From the NCBI GenBank assembly GCA_024336345.1, contig JANFOG010000004.1, forward strand, positions 868,001 through 932,000: a stretch of 64,000 nucleotides of DNA, written 5' to 3'. A model generated the notes under the pieces. The model was given only the letters and a program-made list of their open reading frames with translations, had not been told where the DNA came from and searched no databases. Both the position numbers and the translations under genes were made by a program. Shown in pieces: positions 10,989-21,499 of the stretch. The stretch is from Mariannaea sp. PMI_226. Lineage: Eukaryota > Ascomycota > Sordariomycetes > Hypocreales > Nectriaceae. The stretch's first letter is position 1. Every line of letters starts with the position of its first letter.

Positions 10989-13900
10989 TATTGGCAGGAT
11001 CGGCTATTAACCGCCAACTGGGTGATTTTTTGGAGTGAGTGGATAAAGTGCTGTGCAACAGCGCAGCCAGGGCGAAGCGGGACAGTGGAGCGAGAGGAAA
11101 ACCGACGTGTGAAGGAGCAGAGAAGGCTCTAGCGCGTGGTGCTGTAGCCGGAAGCTCGTTAGGAACAAATTGGCGCCGCAACAGACACGGCGTCGGACGG
11201 CCTTGGATATCACGAAGTCGCAAGAGGTGGTTGCAAGATGATGCGCCAGGGACTTTGGCCAGCAGGGCGGATCACTTTGAGAGCAGCCTGAGGGAGGGGT
11301 CGGCCGCCCGTGCAGCGACGTTTATAGCAGAGAAGACGGCGGAACCCTGGAGGCGCTCGGCCGGGAGGCTTATGTAATACGTAAATGTGGTATTTTGCCT
11401 CAGATACCTTTTTATGGCAGGTACCTTAATTAGGTACCTAAGGTACCCTAGCTGGGGCAAGGCAAAATGCTGCTGCAAAAGTGACAGCAGGCCCGGTGCC
11501 TTGTCGTTTTGATTTGTACCCACCAGCCTCGTTTAATAGGTAAGGCTGAGGGACCTGACCCGGGGTTCGGCAGATGATGAGCCAGGAGGGCAGAGGGTAG
11601 TGTGGCCGGGGGGGAGGGGATCGTGATTGAGTTTTGCGGGGTTGGATATCTGGAAGCTCAAGAATTGAGGTCCGGGGGGTAGAGACGAGGAAGAGGAGAG
11701 AAGACGAAAGTGGCGAGTATGAGACCGCAAAGGGTGAAGAGTGAGGATGATGATTTTAGAGAATCCAATGCGAAAGCGGAAGCGAAAGCGAAGGAGAAAG
11801 AGTAAGAGAAAGAGTAAGAGAAAGCGAAGATGAGAGTGAGAACCTAGGTACTTAGGTAAAGGTGAAGCACTCGTCTCTTTGAGCGTGAGAAATGGCGGCA
11901 GTAGGTAGTGCAAGGAAACCCCGGCTTTTGCAGGTTCGATTGAGTATAAAATCCCCTGCTGCCAGTGAGAGAGAAGGGGGGGCCCTTCAAGACCTCAGTT
12001 GCGGTGTCGAAGTATGCCACGGAGAGGAATTGCCAGAGGGAAAGTATCGAGAACGAGGAATTGGCAAAGAGAACTCCCTCGGGAGGCAGGTGAGCTATGA
12101 GTACGAATGGCCGGGCGGGAGTGGGAGAATGAGAATATCTTTAGGCAAAGACTATTGTCGGTCCCCTGTCCTTTTCGTTTTCGTTTTCCTTTACCTTATG
12201 ATTAAGTATTATTCGGGGACTGGAGGCGAAGTCGGGAGTGGCATGACAGGAAGAGGGAGAGGAAAGAGGCTGAGGCAAACTCGCACGTCCTGGTACTGCT
12301 TACCTAACTGGAAGTGGCAGCAGAACCGAGTATATTCTTATGTCGAGGTTGTATTTGTACTAAATCATCTGCCGGCAAAGTTACTTGCCGATGTTTTTGA
12401 TACGGGTGTTTTCGTGAGATCCATCGCAATGGCTCGGTGTCCCATTTATCCAAGACCTTTTTTTTTTTTTTTGAGCTCTCTCGACTATGTAATAGTATAG
12501 ATTTGGGGGCTCTTTTTAGCAAGGCATTACAAACGGACAAGGAGCTATACACTCGGCTTACTAACCGGTTACACAAAGAATTGAGCATGTGCCTCATCTT
12601 AAGGCAATCTTCATAATATTCACGCCCGTTCCAGCGTCCGTCGTGGCAGGTTCTAGCCCTGTTACTGGCGAGCCGGTGCTTCCGATTCCAGAGCCCAGCC
12701 ACAATAATGTACGCACGACGTCAGGCAAAGCAATGTTAGATTAGTAAGACTCCCCCACAGAGCGGAAAGATTTTACAAGAAACAGGAGAGATCAATTCCG
12801 CTTTTTTTTTTTGCCATTGACAGTGGCGTCGGCTTATTAATTTCTTACCTATCCTGTCCTCAACCTAGAGAGGAAGCTGCTCAGGCATAGCACGGGCAGG
12901 ATATAGACCAGACTTGACTGAACTTTTTCAGAACAAGCATTTTCCGCGGAAAATGAGATTTCATATGGTCCCCCTTTTCCGAAAGTTGAAAAAAAAAAAA
13001 AAAAAAAAAAAAGAGGAAACAGAGTTAAAGTCATTCAGTAACAATACTAGTTCTTGAGAGGTTGTCTAAGGCTGATGTCAGATGGGAAACCTATTCGAAA
13101 AAAAAAAAAAAAAACTAGTACCAGCAATGTATGTGCTTGCTCAAAGGGAAAACAGAAATGTATCAAGCCAATAGCTATTACAACGGACCGATACCCTAGT
13201 TTCGGGAGAAGAAGTTTCCGGTATCTTCCCAGCCAAGCACAAGAAATATTTTTAGAGGGAAATTGTTTCTTCAGTGTTATGGCTCTGTTGGTATGCATTC
13301 GGCTTTCCCCCCGAGTGCACAGACATCAGACTTGTTCAGGTGTAGAGGTAGAGTAAGCGGTGGTGAGTTTCTATTTTCGACCTGACCAGCTTACTAGATG
13401 ATCGACAAAGGCTACTAGCCTTGATTGAACGAACTGTAACAGATAGCAATTTCGCGTCGGGTCATTAGCTTCCGAATGCTCTTCTAAGTTGCTGTGCTCA
13501 ACTCTTGCAACACAGCTTTCTCCTCGAGACTGGGCTCTATTGTTCTCGTGAAACACTCCTAAAGGCCTCAGCGATATTTTATATCCAATATGTTTCGTAC
13601 TCTCTACAGTCTCGCCAATCGAGGTCAATGAGTCTCTTGAACTGATATCTCTCTAACTCTTCTTCCGTTCTTACATTTAGTTCCTTATAATTGTCACTCC
13701 ATTGTGTGGGATAGACGTGACTTGAGCATTGCTATTGTAAGCTTTTTCGTATAGCTAGTTAGGTCCAGAGAAACCAGGATAATCATGCTATAGAACAAGT
13801 CTATTGATATGCTTCTTTTAGTGAGATATCTATTTGGAAATGAATTGAATTGGAATTAAATAGCTTGATGTATAGACTGCATTAGAGGATCCTCTGCTAT

Positions 13901-14737
13901 ATTGTAAGTCACTTTCCCATGAGCGCAGATGGATCATTTCGGGATATCTATTTAGAAAGCCCTATTTTAAAGCGATTACTAGGATTGATGAAATAAAAAG
14001 TTTACTATATCACTGCACTACTGCCGCTGAGCTGAACCCGATGGTACACTTCACCCCCATCAAGTAGCTGCACTTCTCACTTCGTTATACTACTAAGCAG
14101 CAGGCTGTATCTTGTACAGTCCCACAGATGCGCGAACAGTTTGATCCTTTTCCAATAAAGTGAGTGTGATTGAAGTATGATTTTGCCAGCTAATAAGAGG
14201 TTTATTAAAGGAGGGTTCGCATCATGATACACACCATATCATACCTTCTGGTGCCGCCAATCTCATTTGCTTGCCCTCTACCCAAGTGTAGTTTTCAGCA
14301 TAGTTTTCAGCACCGTATCGTAACCCACCTGATAAGATACTCCGCCTGGCGTATTTTCCCTCCCTCTTTTCACCGTACGCTGTCGCACAATCATCTCGAC
14401 CTCACAATGATCGCCGTCATTGCGTGTTTCTACGGGTCTGGGTAGTTCGACTGTTCTCTTGTAGGGATCTTGCTCCCTTGATGCCAGCTCCAGTAGACAG
14501 ATTGAGGCAACATTACGAATCCTCCACGTCGATGGTAACTTAACTTCTATTCAAGTGGAGTGTCCTGAATTTCTTGCCATCTCTTTTCGGGTCCAGGTTC
14601 AGGTCATTCACAGATAGGCAGGTTTTCACATATGGGTCAGTTTCTCACGATTGAAATGGCAACAGTCCAGTCGCGCCAACCTCGTCCATCTCGTGCTCAG
14701 AAAGCTAAGAAGAATCAGCAGTGTTTGCGACTATCGC
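10989..14737. other. long intergenic region upstream of the bZIP gene
   Basis: About 3.7 kb with no supported gene. The reading frames here are short, low-complexity, or have no fungal splice context. It holds two AGGTACCT palindromes 13 bp apart (11419-11426, 11432-11439) at about 430-450 bases upstream of the bZIP ATG, a purine-rich block at 11766-11830, and long A runs near 12989-13012 and 13099-13115. The part from 13.6 to 14.2 kb is AT-rich. Confidence 0.5.
11766..11830. repeat. purine-rich GAAAGC/GTAAGA imperfect repeat
   Basis: About 65 bases are almost all purine on the plus strand, made of degenerate 6-base units related to GAAAGC and GTAAGA. It is a low-complexity tract with no coding sense. 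Confidence 0.7.
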
Positions 14738-15141
14738 TTACTCCTCGCCGTCCTCGCTCTTGAATTCCTCCACGACTGCATATCCGTCCACCTCGAGCGG
14801 TTGTTCAAACTCGTTCGAACCTTCGCCTTCGCGGACAAGGACTGAGTCCTCATCGGCAAAGTTTGCCCCAATGGCAAAGAACCCATACCTACTTGGAAAT
14901 TGAGAGGCCAAAGAAAAATTACACAAGCTGGCAGATGTGATGGTCAACATCACGCAACCAATCGCTGTTTCAAACTTGGAAGCTTTCTAGCACCCTTTTC
15001 CAATGTCATGAATCCTATTATCCTTTCCCTCCAACTTCTCTTTGACACTGAGTTGAGTAATTGTGAATTCACCATGCCAGCATCAGTCAAACTTGTATCT
15101 CTGAGGATTTGCAAGTCATAGTTATCTCTAGCAGCAGTCAT
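14738..15141 (-). CDS. small uncharacterised protein with acidic C-terminus
   Basis: Two minus-strand blocks join in frame if an intron from 14953 (GTGATG donor) to 14889 (AAGTAG acceptor) is removed: exons 15141-14954 and 14888-14738, 112 residues. The N-terminal half is mixed polar and basic with a helix-like segment around residues 33-60. The C-terminal 50 residues are acidic and end in a Glu/Asp cluster. There is no signal peptide or membrane segment. The donor is not the canonical GTAWGT and the branch site is weak, so the junction is tentative. I do not recognise the family. It sits with another small minus-strand gene 290 bp upstream in an otherwise gene-poor region. Confidence 0.35.
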
Positions 15142-15427
15142 CTCTCCTTGGGTTCGCGTTTATTCACTGCCCTGTAATCTTGAGGTCCGCGAATAGCAAG
15201 TAATGATTTGTGACCACTTGGCTTGGTGAGTCTCGATTTTACAAGGTTGGACTATGAGTCTCCGTGCTTGTTATTTCATGAGCTGACTGTGACTGGTGGC
15301 ATCGGAGGAGAGTAGCAGCTTATACTATCCTTCAATTTAGAACTACTAGGTTGCTCCTACATAAAACGAAAAAAAAACCCACTATGAGGTTCACTGCTCT
15401 TCGCTTGATTCAATGACAAATGTGAAT
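15142..15427. other. short intergenic spacer between two small genes
   Basis: It contains the presumed promoter of the 14.7 kb gene and the 3' end of the 15.4 kb gene. Nothing else is seen. Confidence 0.4.
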
Positions 15428-15661
15428 CTAAGCCCCCTTGTCAGGAGCGTAACGTTTCGATGTCGCTTTGCCTTTCCCATTCTTGCAGGCCTTTGAGACG
15501 CACTCATCTGGGTGAACGTAGCAATCGGGAAGATCAATTGCTGCTACCAAACAAGGAGGCGTCTTTCCAAAGCGATTGCATTTGTCAGTACTGGATACGA
15601 TACGGTTGATCTCCGTCAGGCACAATCTACACCTGTAAGTGGTATAATAAACTATGCACAT
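15428..15661 (-). CDS. small cysteine-rich conserved fungal-type protein
   Basis: A 77-residue frame starts at the minus-strand ATG at 15661. Its N-terminus (MCIVYYTTYRC) and the later segment IVSSTDKCNRFG resemble the short intracellular Cys-rich hypothetical proteins I associate with filamentous ascomycetes. Nine Cys are spread through the chain and there is no signal peptide, so it is not an obvious secreted effector; a metal-binding role is possible but unproven. The frame stays open upstream to 15817, but that extension is Tyr/Ser/Arg-rich and looks like leader sequence, so I chose the Met that starts the conserved part. Function unknown. Confidence 0.5.
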   Translation of the reverse strand: MCIVYYTTYRCRLCLTEINRIVSSTDKCNRFGKTPPCLVAAIDLPDCYVHPDECVSKACKNGKGKATSKRYAPDKGA

Positions 15662-18600
15662 ATTTCTTTTTTTACGATATTGTCGAGACGTGGTTTTGGT
15701 TTGGTGGTAAGGACTTCGACTGGTTGATCGATTGTTGTCGCTCTTTCCAGCAATGGTGTAGTGCTGGACTTGCATTCCGCCTGGAGAATGGAGGATATAT
15801 ATATATAAATACGCCACGCTTCATCGTTGATTCACAGTCTAGCTTTCTTAAGCCCCATGGGACGAGGCTCTTGGCCAAAAGATGAGTCTGTTCATGTGTG
15901 CAGCATTGATTCATTCTGTCAGTCTCTGCTGGACACTTACATCACTCAGCAACGGAAGCTGATATCTCCTTCATCGCCATAGGTGAAGTTTGGTCCCCTT
16001 ATCACAGATTTTCTTCATGCATATCATTGCACTGAGAATTGATCTGAGCCCATCATCACCACAAAACGCTGATCAAGTCTGGCCAGAGACATGCCATGTG
16101 GAGAAGCAGGATTCGGATGCCCGAGGCTCTGCCTCCGTTCAAGAGGACCGAAATGCACATTTGGGAACCCATTGTTCGGGGTGTAAACTAGAACAATTCC
16201 ATTACAACCCCCGCAGGATGAAAAGATCTAGCTCCCCTTCTGACCCGGGGAAGCATCCGACTTACCGGTTTCCTTTGGAATGCATGTGGTCATCCGTTGT
16301 CACATACCAGCCCATTGATGATGATCGGCAATTCCCCAGATTGTAGGGAAGTGCCATTGGTAAGAAAACATTGGGGTAGTGTATTGTAAGAGCGTAAAGT
16401 CCGCAAAAAAAGGCTGGATGATATGATAATGTAGATCAACTTAGGTCTAGCCCAATTGAGAGCTTATGACTTTCACAGCGTCTTCGCGCTTTGAGCTAAA
16501 GCCAATCAATCATGACACCAAGATTGTTCCCCCACGGCTTCTTATCCGTCGGATCTAGATCCAGGACATTCCCTCTCCATTCCTATGGAGGGGGTTGAGG
16601 TTTCCCATATCTTGGGATAGGAATCTTCGTCTTAATACAGTATCGTTCAACTCCAACTCGCGTCTCACGCCATGGTACTGCTGTATCGGTTATTTACAAA
16701 ACCCTGCTGCGCTACAATCGATGGATGATCCCGTCCAAAGGGGGGGAGAAAGGGGGGATAAAGGAAATACGGCATGGAGAAGCCCCTCGTTCAGACGTGA
16801 CTGTCTCAATAGTTTGTTTAAGACAAGCCATTGCTGGACATGTGTTCTGAAATAGTCTAAGTGGAGGGATATCCCGTCCGTTGGTCAACGTCACGGGTGG
16901 TTTTTGGGGAATGCGGGACGAACGCCACAAACAGCCAGGTATAAGCTACGTACTGAAATGGCAGCAACGACACCGGCATGTGTTTTCTTCCCAAGGGACT
17001 CTTATTTATTTGCAGGATGGGGGAACAATGGCGATACACAAGTCAATACAGTATATGATACGGTCGCGAGTCCTTTTACGTGTTTACTTTTTCTTCTGTA
17101 ATTAAATGGGAGAAGTGTGCCTGTAATATCCCGGTTTCCCAAACACTAAATATTCCATCCGACTTCCATTCCCAGCGAAACACCAGAGAACATTCCACAA
17201 GTCATAGAAGCCATCGACAGGGAAACGCCAAATTCAATGTCCCGAAAATAAGCGACCCCAAGCGGCGGGACGTCCCACCTATTTTATCCGGGGATTCCCC
17301 ATCGAGGTCACCATGGCAGTCGGTGACCCTCCCGGTCTGGGGGCTGAAATCTTGAGGGAACCACCAAGACCAGTTTGCTACACAATGGCCTGGGATGGGC
17401 CAAGAGAGATGGTCAGATGTGAGATGATCAATGGCCCGAGTCGCGTGTCTATCGTCGGGGTCTTTGCTCCAGGCGTGTCACGAACTGGTTGCGGGCGTCT
17501 ATTTTCAGCATATTAAGTATCCTTTTCACACCCTGCCCAGTCAATCCCGCCTTGGCTTCCTTCCGTATTGTGAAGCCTGCATGAGTTTCTTGTGGTGATG
17601 AGTGTGAACGCGCTGGTGGGATGGATGAGGCGTTGGCTGGTGGGACACATCGGGGGGCCGCAGGGTGGGCACTGCTACATATTTGGTGTCACCATCACAG
17701 GTCTACGACCTACCACCGTGCCGAGAGGTAAGGTAGGTATGGATGTATCAAGGGCACGGGGGGTTCACGGCCACCATGTATCCTCACTTCTCCGTAGAGG
17801 GGGGGCCGAGATGAGGTGACAAGTATCAATCAAATCTACCCATCCCTCTCTCAAATTTGAGATGACGTCCAGTTCAGAATGACGCAGACACTTGCAAAGC
17901 CTCTGACGAAAAAAGTAAATAAAGAAAAAAGGAAACACATCAGGTCCCGGCAGTTGAAACAGTGGCCGACTTGGCGACCAAGGGATGGCTTCGGGGGAAT
18001 CCTCTAACCCTGGACCCTGGAAACACCGAGGCATTGGTCGCTTGCGCCTCAAAGCACACATTACCTAAACGCAAGAAGTGAGAGCCGGAAGCCGGAGGCA
18101 GGGTGTAACTACACAGCACAGTAATATGTACGGAGCAGGAACAACGTGTGGATGGATCTCCATCAGTAACTTTCTGTGCTCCATACTACCTAGTTGTCTT
18201 GGTGGAACGTCAGGGAATGGTTGATCAGGGGGGGTTCTCTCTCTACCGGCTAATATGGTTGAACCTCCAGTACATCGTGCATAGAGTAACAGGTGGGCGG
18301 AGAACGGGCAAATCAGTTCATAGATGCAGGCGTGATGGGAACCAAATTGAAATATTGGGCTATTTGAGTGGAGGAGGGTTACGGTCATGATTGCTCAACA
18401 GGGAAATAGTATTAGAGTCTCAGTAATGAAGGCCAATCAATCTGAGGCCGCTTGTTAGACTCCCCTGGTCATAGTGAAAAAAGGCGAGGAAGGGGACAAA
18501 AAAAAAACATAAAGGAATGACTCAGAGGCGCCAGCCATCGTTGCGAGAGCCTATTGTCAGTCATTTGATGGAGATAACTATGCTGCATCTATCACATCTC

Positions 18601-19614
18601 TAGCTGCACTGTGTACTGGAGCTGTAATTGATAAAATGAGTGATATATGCACCTGGACGACACGAGAAGCTTGGGGGAGAGCTAGTGATGTGAGGTAACA
18701 ACCGATGAGAATGCATGACGAGACCGGAGCTCCATCCCCCACTTCGGGGAAGGGGATGGAAAGAATGGAAGGGATGGCAAGGGAGCCATCGATGAGACGG
18801 GGGGAGCGATGGAGAGCGAACGCAACCGAAGTAAGGGTGCAGGCTGATCAAGGCTGGTCTGGCTGGTTTGTTTATTGATGACCGCCCGAGTCCTCATGTT
18901 CGCCTCTTCATGCGCCTTGCCAGCTTTAATGTGCTGATATTCATGCGGTTTTAGTGACCCCCCGAGTGACCCCCCGACGATCAACCAAGCCCAGACCTCC
19001 CAAACTTGGCCGGCCCGCCTCCGCGACGCCCGTTGTCGGCCGGCGGTGGTCATGGGGCGGAGCCACTCTGGTATGGACGGGAAGCCTCAGACACTAGCTA
19101 ATGGAGAGAGAGGAAACAAATGTGTTTTGGTGTTATTATTGTCCAGGGTGAGACTCTGGTGGGGTGAGGGAACCCAAAGTTTGAGGGGAGGGGGGGAAAT
19201 GGGGACGCCTCAACCTTTCGAGGTTGGTATGGAAGGGCGACGCCAAAAGAGATCTTCGACAGTTTCCAACCCTTGATTGTTTGGGGTCTTGGTTGCCCTC
19301 TTCCTTGCTGCTGCTTGCATTCGTGTTGTCAATTTTTTTTCCTTCTATAGTAAATTTTTTTCAGGGCAGCTGATGTAAAGAGGGTTACATGGGAAGGTTT
19401 GGTGTATATTCTAAGTCCCGTGGTGGTTTGTCTACTACACAGTAAGCTTAGCAAGGTAGTGTCCGCTGTAGGGTATCTGGCGCTTTGTTCAAACAGAATC
19501 GAGATCCCCTGACTCGGGATTAGCCTGGGATTTACGAGCTGAGAGCTTTAAGCTACATAGGTACCGTACTGCGCAAAAGCCGAGCGATTCGGTGGGAAAG
19601 GGGAGGAAGCGAGA

Positions 19615-19655
19615 TGGTGGTGGTGGTGGTGGTGGAGGAGGAGGAGGTGGAGGGA
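19615..19655. repeat. (TGG)n/(AGG)n trinucleotide repeat
   Basis: A near-uninterrupted TGG run passes directly into GGA units. Simple microsatellite. Confidence 0.85.
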
Positions 19656-19877
19656 AGGGGGGGATGGAAGGGAGATCATGACGGCACTTTGAACGAGGGC
19701 GTCGTGAGCACTATCGAGTAGAGAACTCGGCATGTCTGCTACTCCAAACTATCATTGTTTTAGCATGGCTGACCAACATCGCCAGTAAACCTTGACGTGA
19801 ATATTGCCAAAGGTATGGGTGCTTGACTTTTACAGTTGCTGCATGCACATAGCCAGGGTATCTAATAATAATCATGA

Positions 19878-19911
19878 CAACAATAACAACAACAACAACA
19901 ACAACAACAAT
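19878..19911. repeat. (AAC)n trinucleotide repeat
   Basis: About eleven AAC units with one AAT variant near the start and one at the end. Simple microsatellite. Confidence 0.88.
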
Positions 19912-20007
19912 AGGACCATTGTTTTCGCGGTGGTACAGACGCAGGCAGAAAAAAAAAGCTGAGGGAGCGTGAATGCTTGGTTGTCCCAAGCGAAAGAGTA
20001 TCCCAAT

Positions 20008-20108
20008 GCACACGCACACGCACACTCACATTCACACTCACTCACCCACTCACCCGCTCTCGCTCTCTCACGCACGCACGCACGCACGCATACGCACGCA
20101 CATACACC
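20008..20108. repeat. CA/CGCA/CTCA compound repeat
   Basis: About 100 bases of alternating CACG, CACT, TCAC and GCAC units. It is a degenerate CA-type microsatellite that creates His/Thr-rich frames on one strand and Val/Cys-rich frames on the other; none is a gene. Confidence 0.85.
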
Positions 20109-21210
20109 GCGAGCCCGAACGGAAGACGAGCCTCGGGACTTGGGAGCCATTGGATGCTCGGACTTGGCGGTGGTAGCTGCAGTGCAGCACACCAACAACA
20201 TCTTTCAGTCTTTCCCCACGGCTACTGCCAGCAGGGGGAGGTACCTATAGTACCTACGGAGTTGTAATCAACAAAGCATAGCGCATTGCTTGAGTGAGTC
20301 AATGAGCGAGCAAGCGAGCAAAGCAGGCATGAATAGCAATTAGTGATACTTGGCTATAATAAGGAATATGAGAGCAAGGGTCCCAAAGGGAAAAAAAAAA
20401 AAAAAAAAAGTCTCACGCGTTAATTACATAGTGACAGTGACGATGGCTTTTGCTCAATAATTACTTCGTACTATGTAGAACCCCCCCGGTCAATACTTCG
20501 TAAGTCAATGGTCCCCTTGAGACCGAAACGGCAAATTCCACAATCAGAAAAAATGCGAGACAGGACGGGGGAAAAAAAAAGCTGCTCAGCAGACGAGCAG
20601 GCTAAGGCAGTAGCTCATCCCCCCTCGAGTTGGGGGGTGGTGATTGGCCCTTGCGCTGCCTCCCCCGCTTATTGTATCATGAGAGGAACGTGAGCCGCTG
20701 CTTCAATGCTCTGACTGCTGCGGCTGGCTGCTTGGCTGCTTGGATGCTCGGCTGCTAACTTGCTACTAGTACAGCACCTACCAAAACTGCTGTTGCGCTC
20801 TGCGTCGTCGATGCCTTTTTGTGAGGCGCCGTGGGCTGAACTCTGTCTCTGAATCCCTCCCACCCCTTCAACGGCGACGAGGCCCTCACTCCTTTTTTGT
20901 CAGATCAAAAGCTCCTTCTTCTTCTCCCTCCATCCAGCAGAACATCTCCAATCTCGAGTTTCGGGCCTCTGTCAATCCGGCTCTCCGTCACTTTGTGGCC
21001 GCCGTGGTTCCCGTTCCCTTTTTGCTCTGGCACCCCCCCCGGAAGTCCATGCCCACGCCCACGCTCACGCCCTCGCTCACGCTCACTCCCGCCGCCGCCT
21101 CTTTGCCCGCGTCCGCGCCCACCTGTGCACCTTGACTCCGGTCATCGAGACGACATCTCTCCTCCCCTTTCGCCTCCCCAGGTCATTGTCGGTCCGCAAC
21201 AATCCCGCGG

Positions 21211-21266
21211 CTGCAACTACACTTGCAACCGCAACTGCGATTGCAACTGTAACTGCGACTGCAACA
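21211..21266. repeat. AACTGC-type hexamer repeat in the kinase leader region
   Basis: Nine or so degenerate units of the form (A/G)ACTGC or GCAACT lie about 240-290 bases before the kinase ATG, probably within its leader. A very similar repeat sits in the upstream region of the ethanolamine kinase gene (52573-52608). Confidence 0.75.
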
Positions 21267-21499
21267 GCGTAAACTGTCAGCCTCCAAGACGTTTCCGCTC
21301 GCTGCCGGACCCCAGTCATGTCTTCGAGTCTCGCGGCTCTGTAGTCCTGGCGCCCTTGCCAGACCCCGAGTCTCCCACCCGTGTGTGCTTCCTGTTGCTC
21401 AGACGCACTCGGCTACTCGCCAGCCAACAAAATAAACACCATTACAAGACTATCTGATTCTGTTTCCCCGTCCACGGTCCTCGACAACTGCGAGAGGCC

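Larger units (their letters stand above)
15662..21499. other. long intergenic region upstream of the Rim15-type kinase
   Basis: About 5.8 kb with no firmly supported gene. A possible short two-exon minus-strand frame at 16210-16357 is described in the findings. From 17 to 19.5 kb the DNA has G runs and poor coding signal. From 19.6 to 20.1 kb there is a cluster of microsatellites. From 20.8 kb to the kinase ATG it is strongly pyrimidine-rich, as expected for a long fungal leader. Confidence 0.5.

Noticed and set aside
15662..15817. N-terminal extension of the small Cys-rich protein
   Set aside because: In frame but of different composition, Tyr/Ser/Arg/Thr-rich; the conserved part starts at the Met at 15661.
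20897..21457. 186-codon plus-strand frame with repeated Cys-Asn
   Set aside because: It begins at a TTG, not an ATG. The Cys-Asn pattern comes from the AACTGC repeat, and the region looks like the pyrimidine-rich leader of the Rim15 gene.
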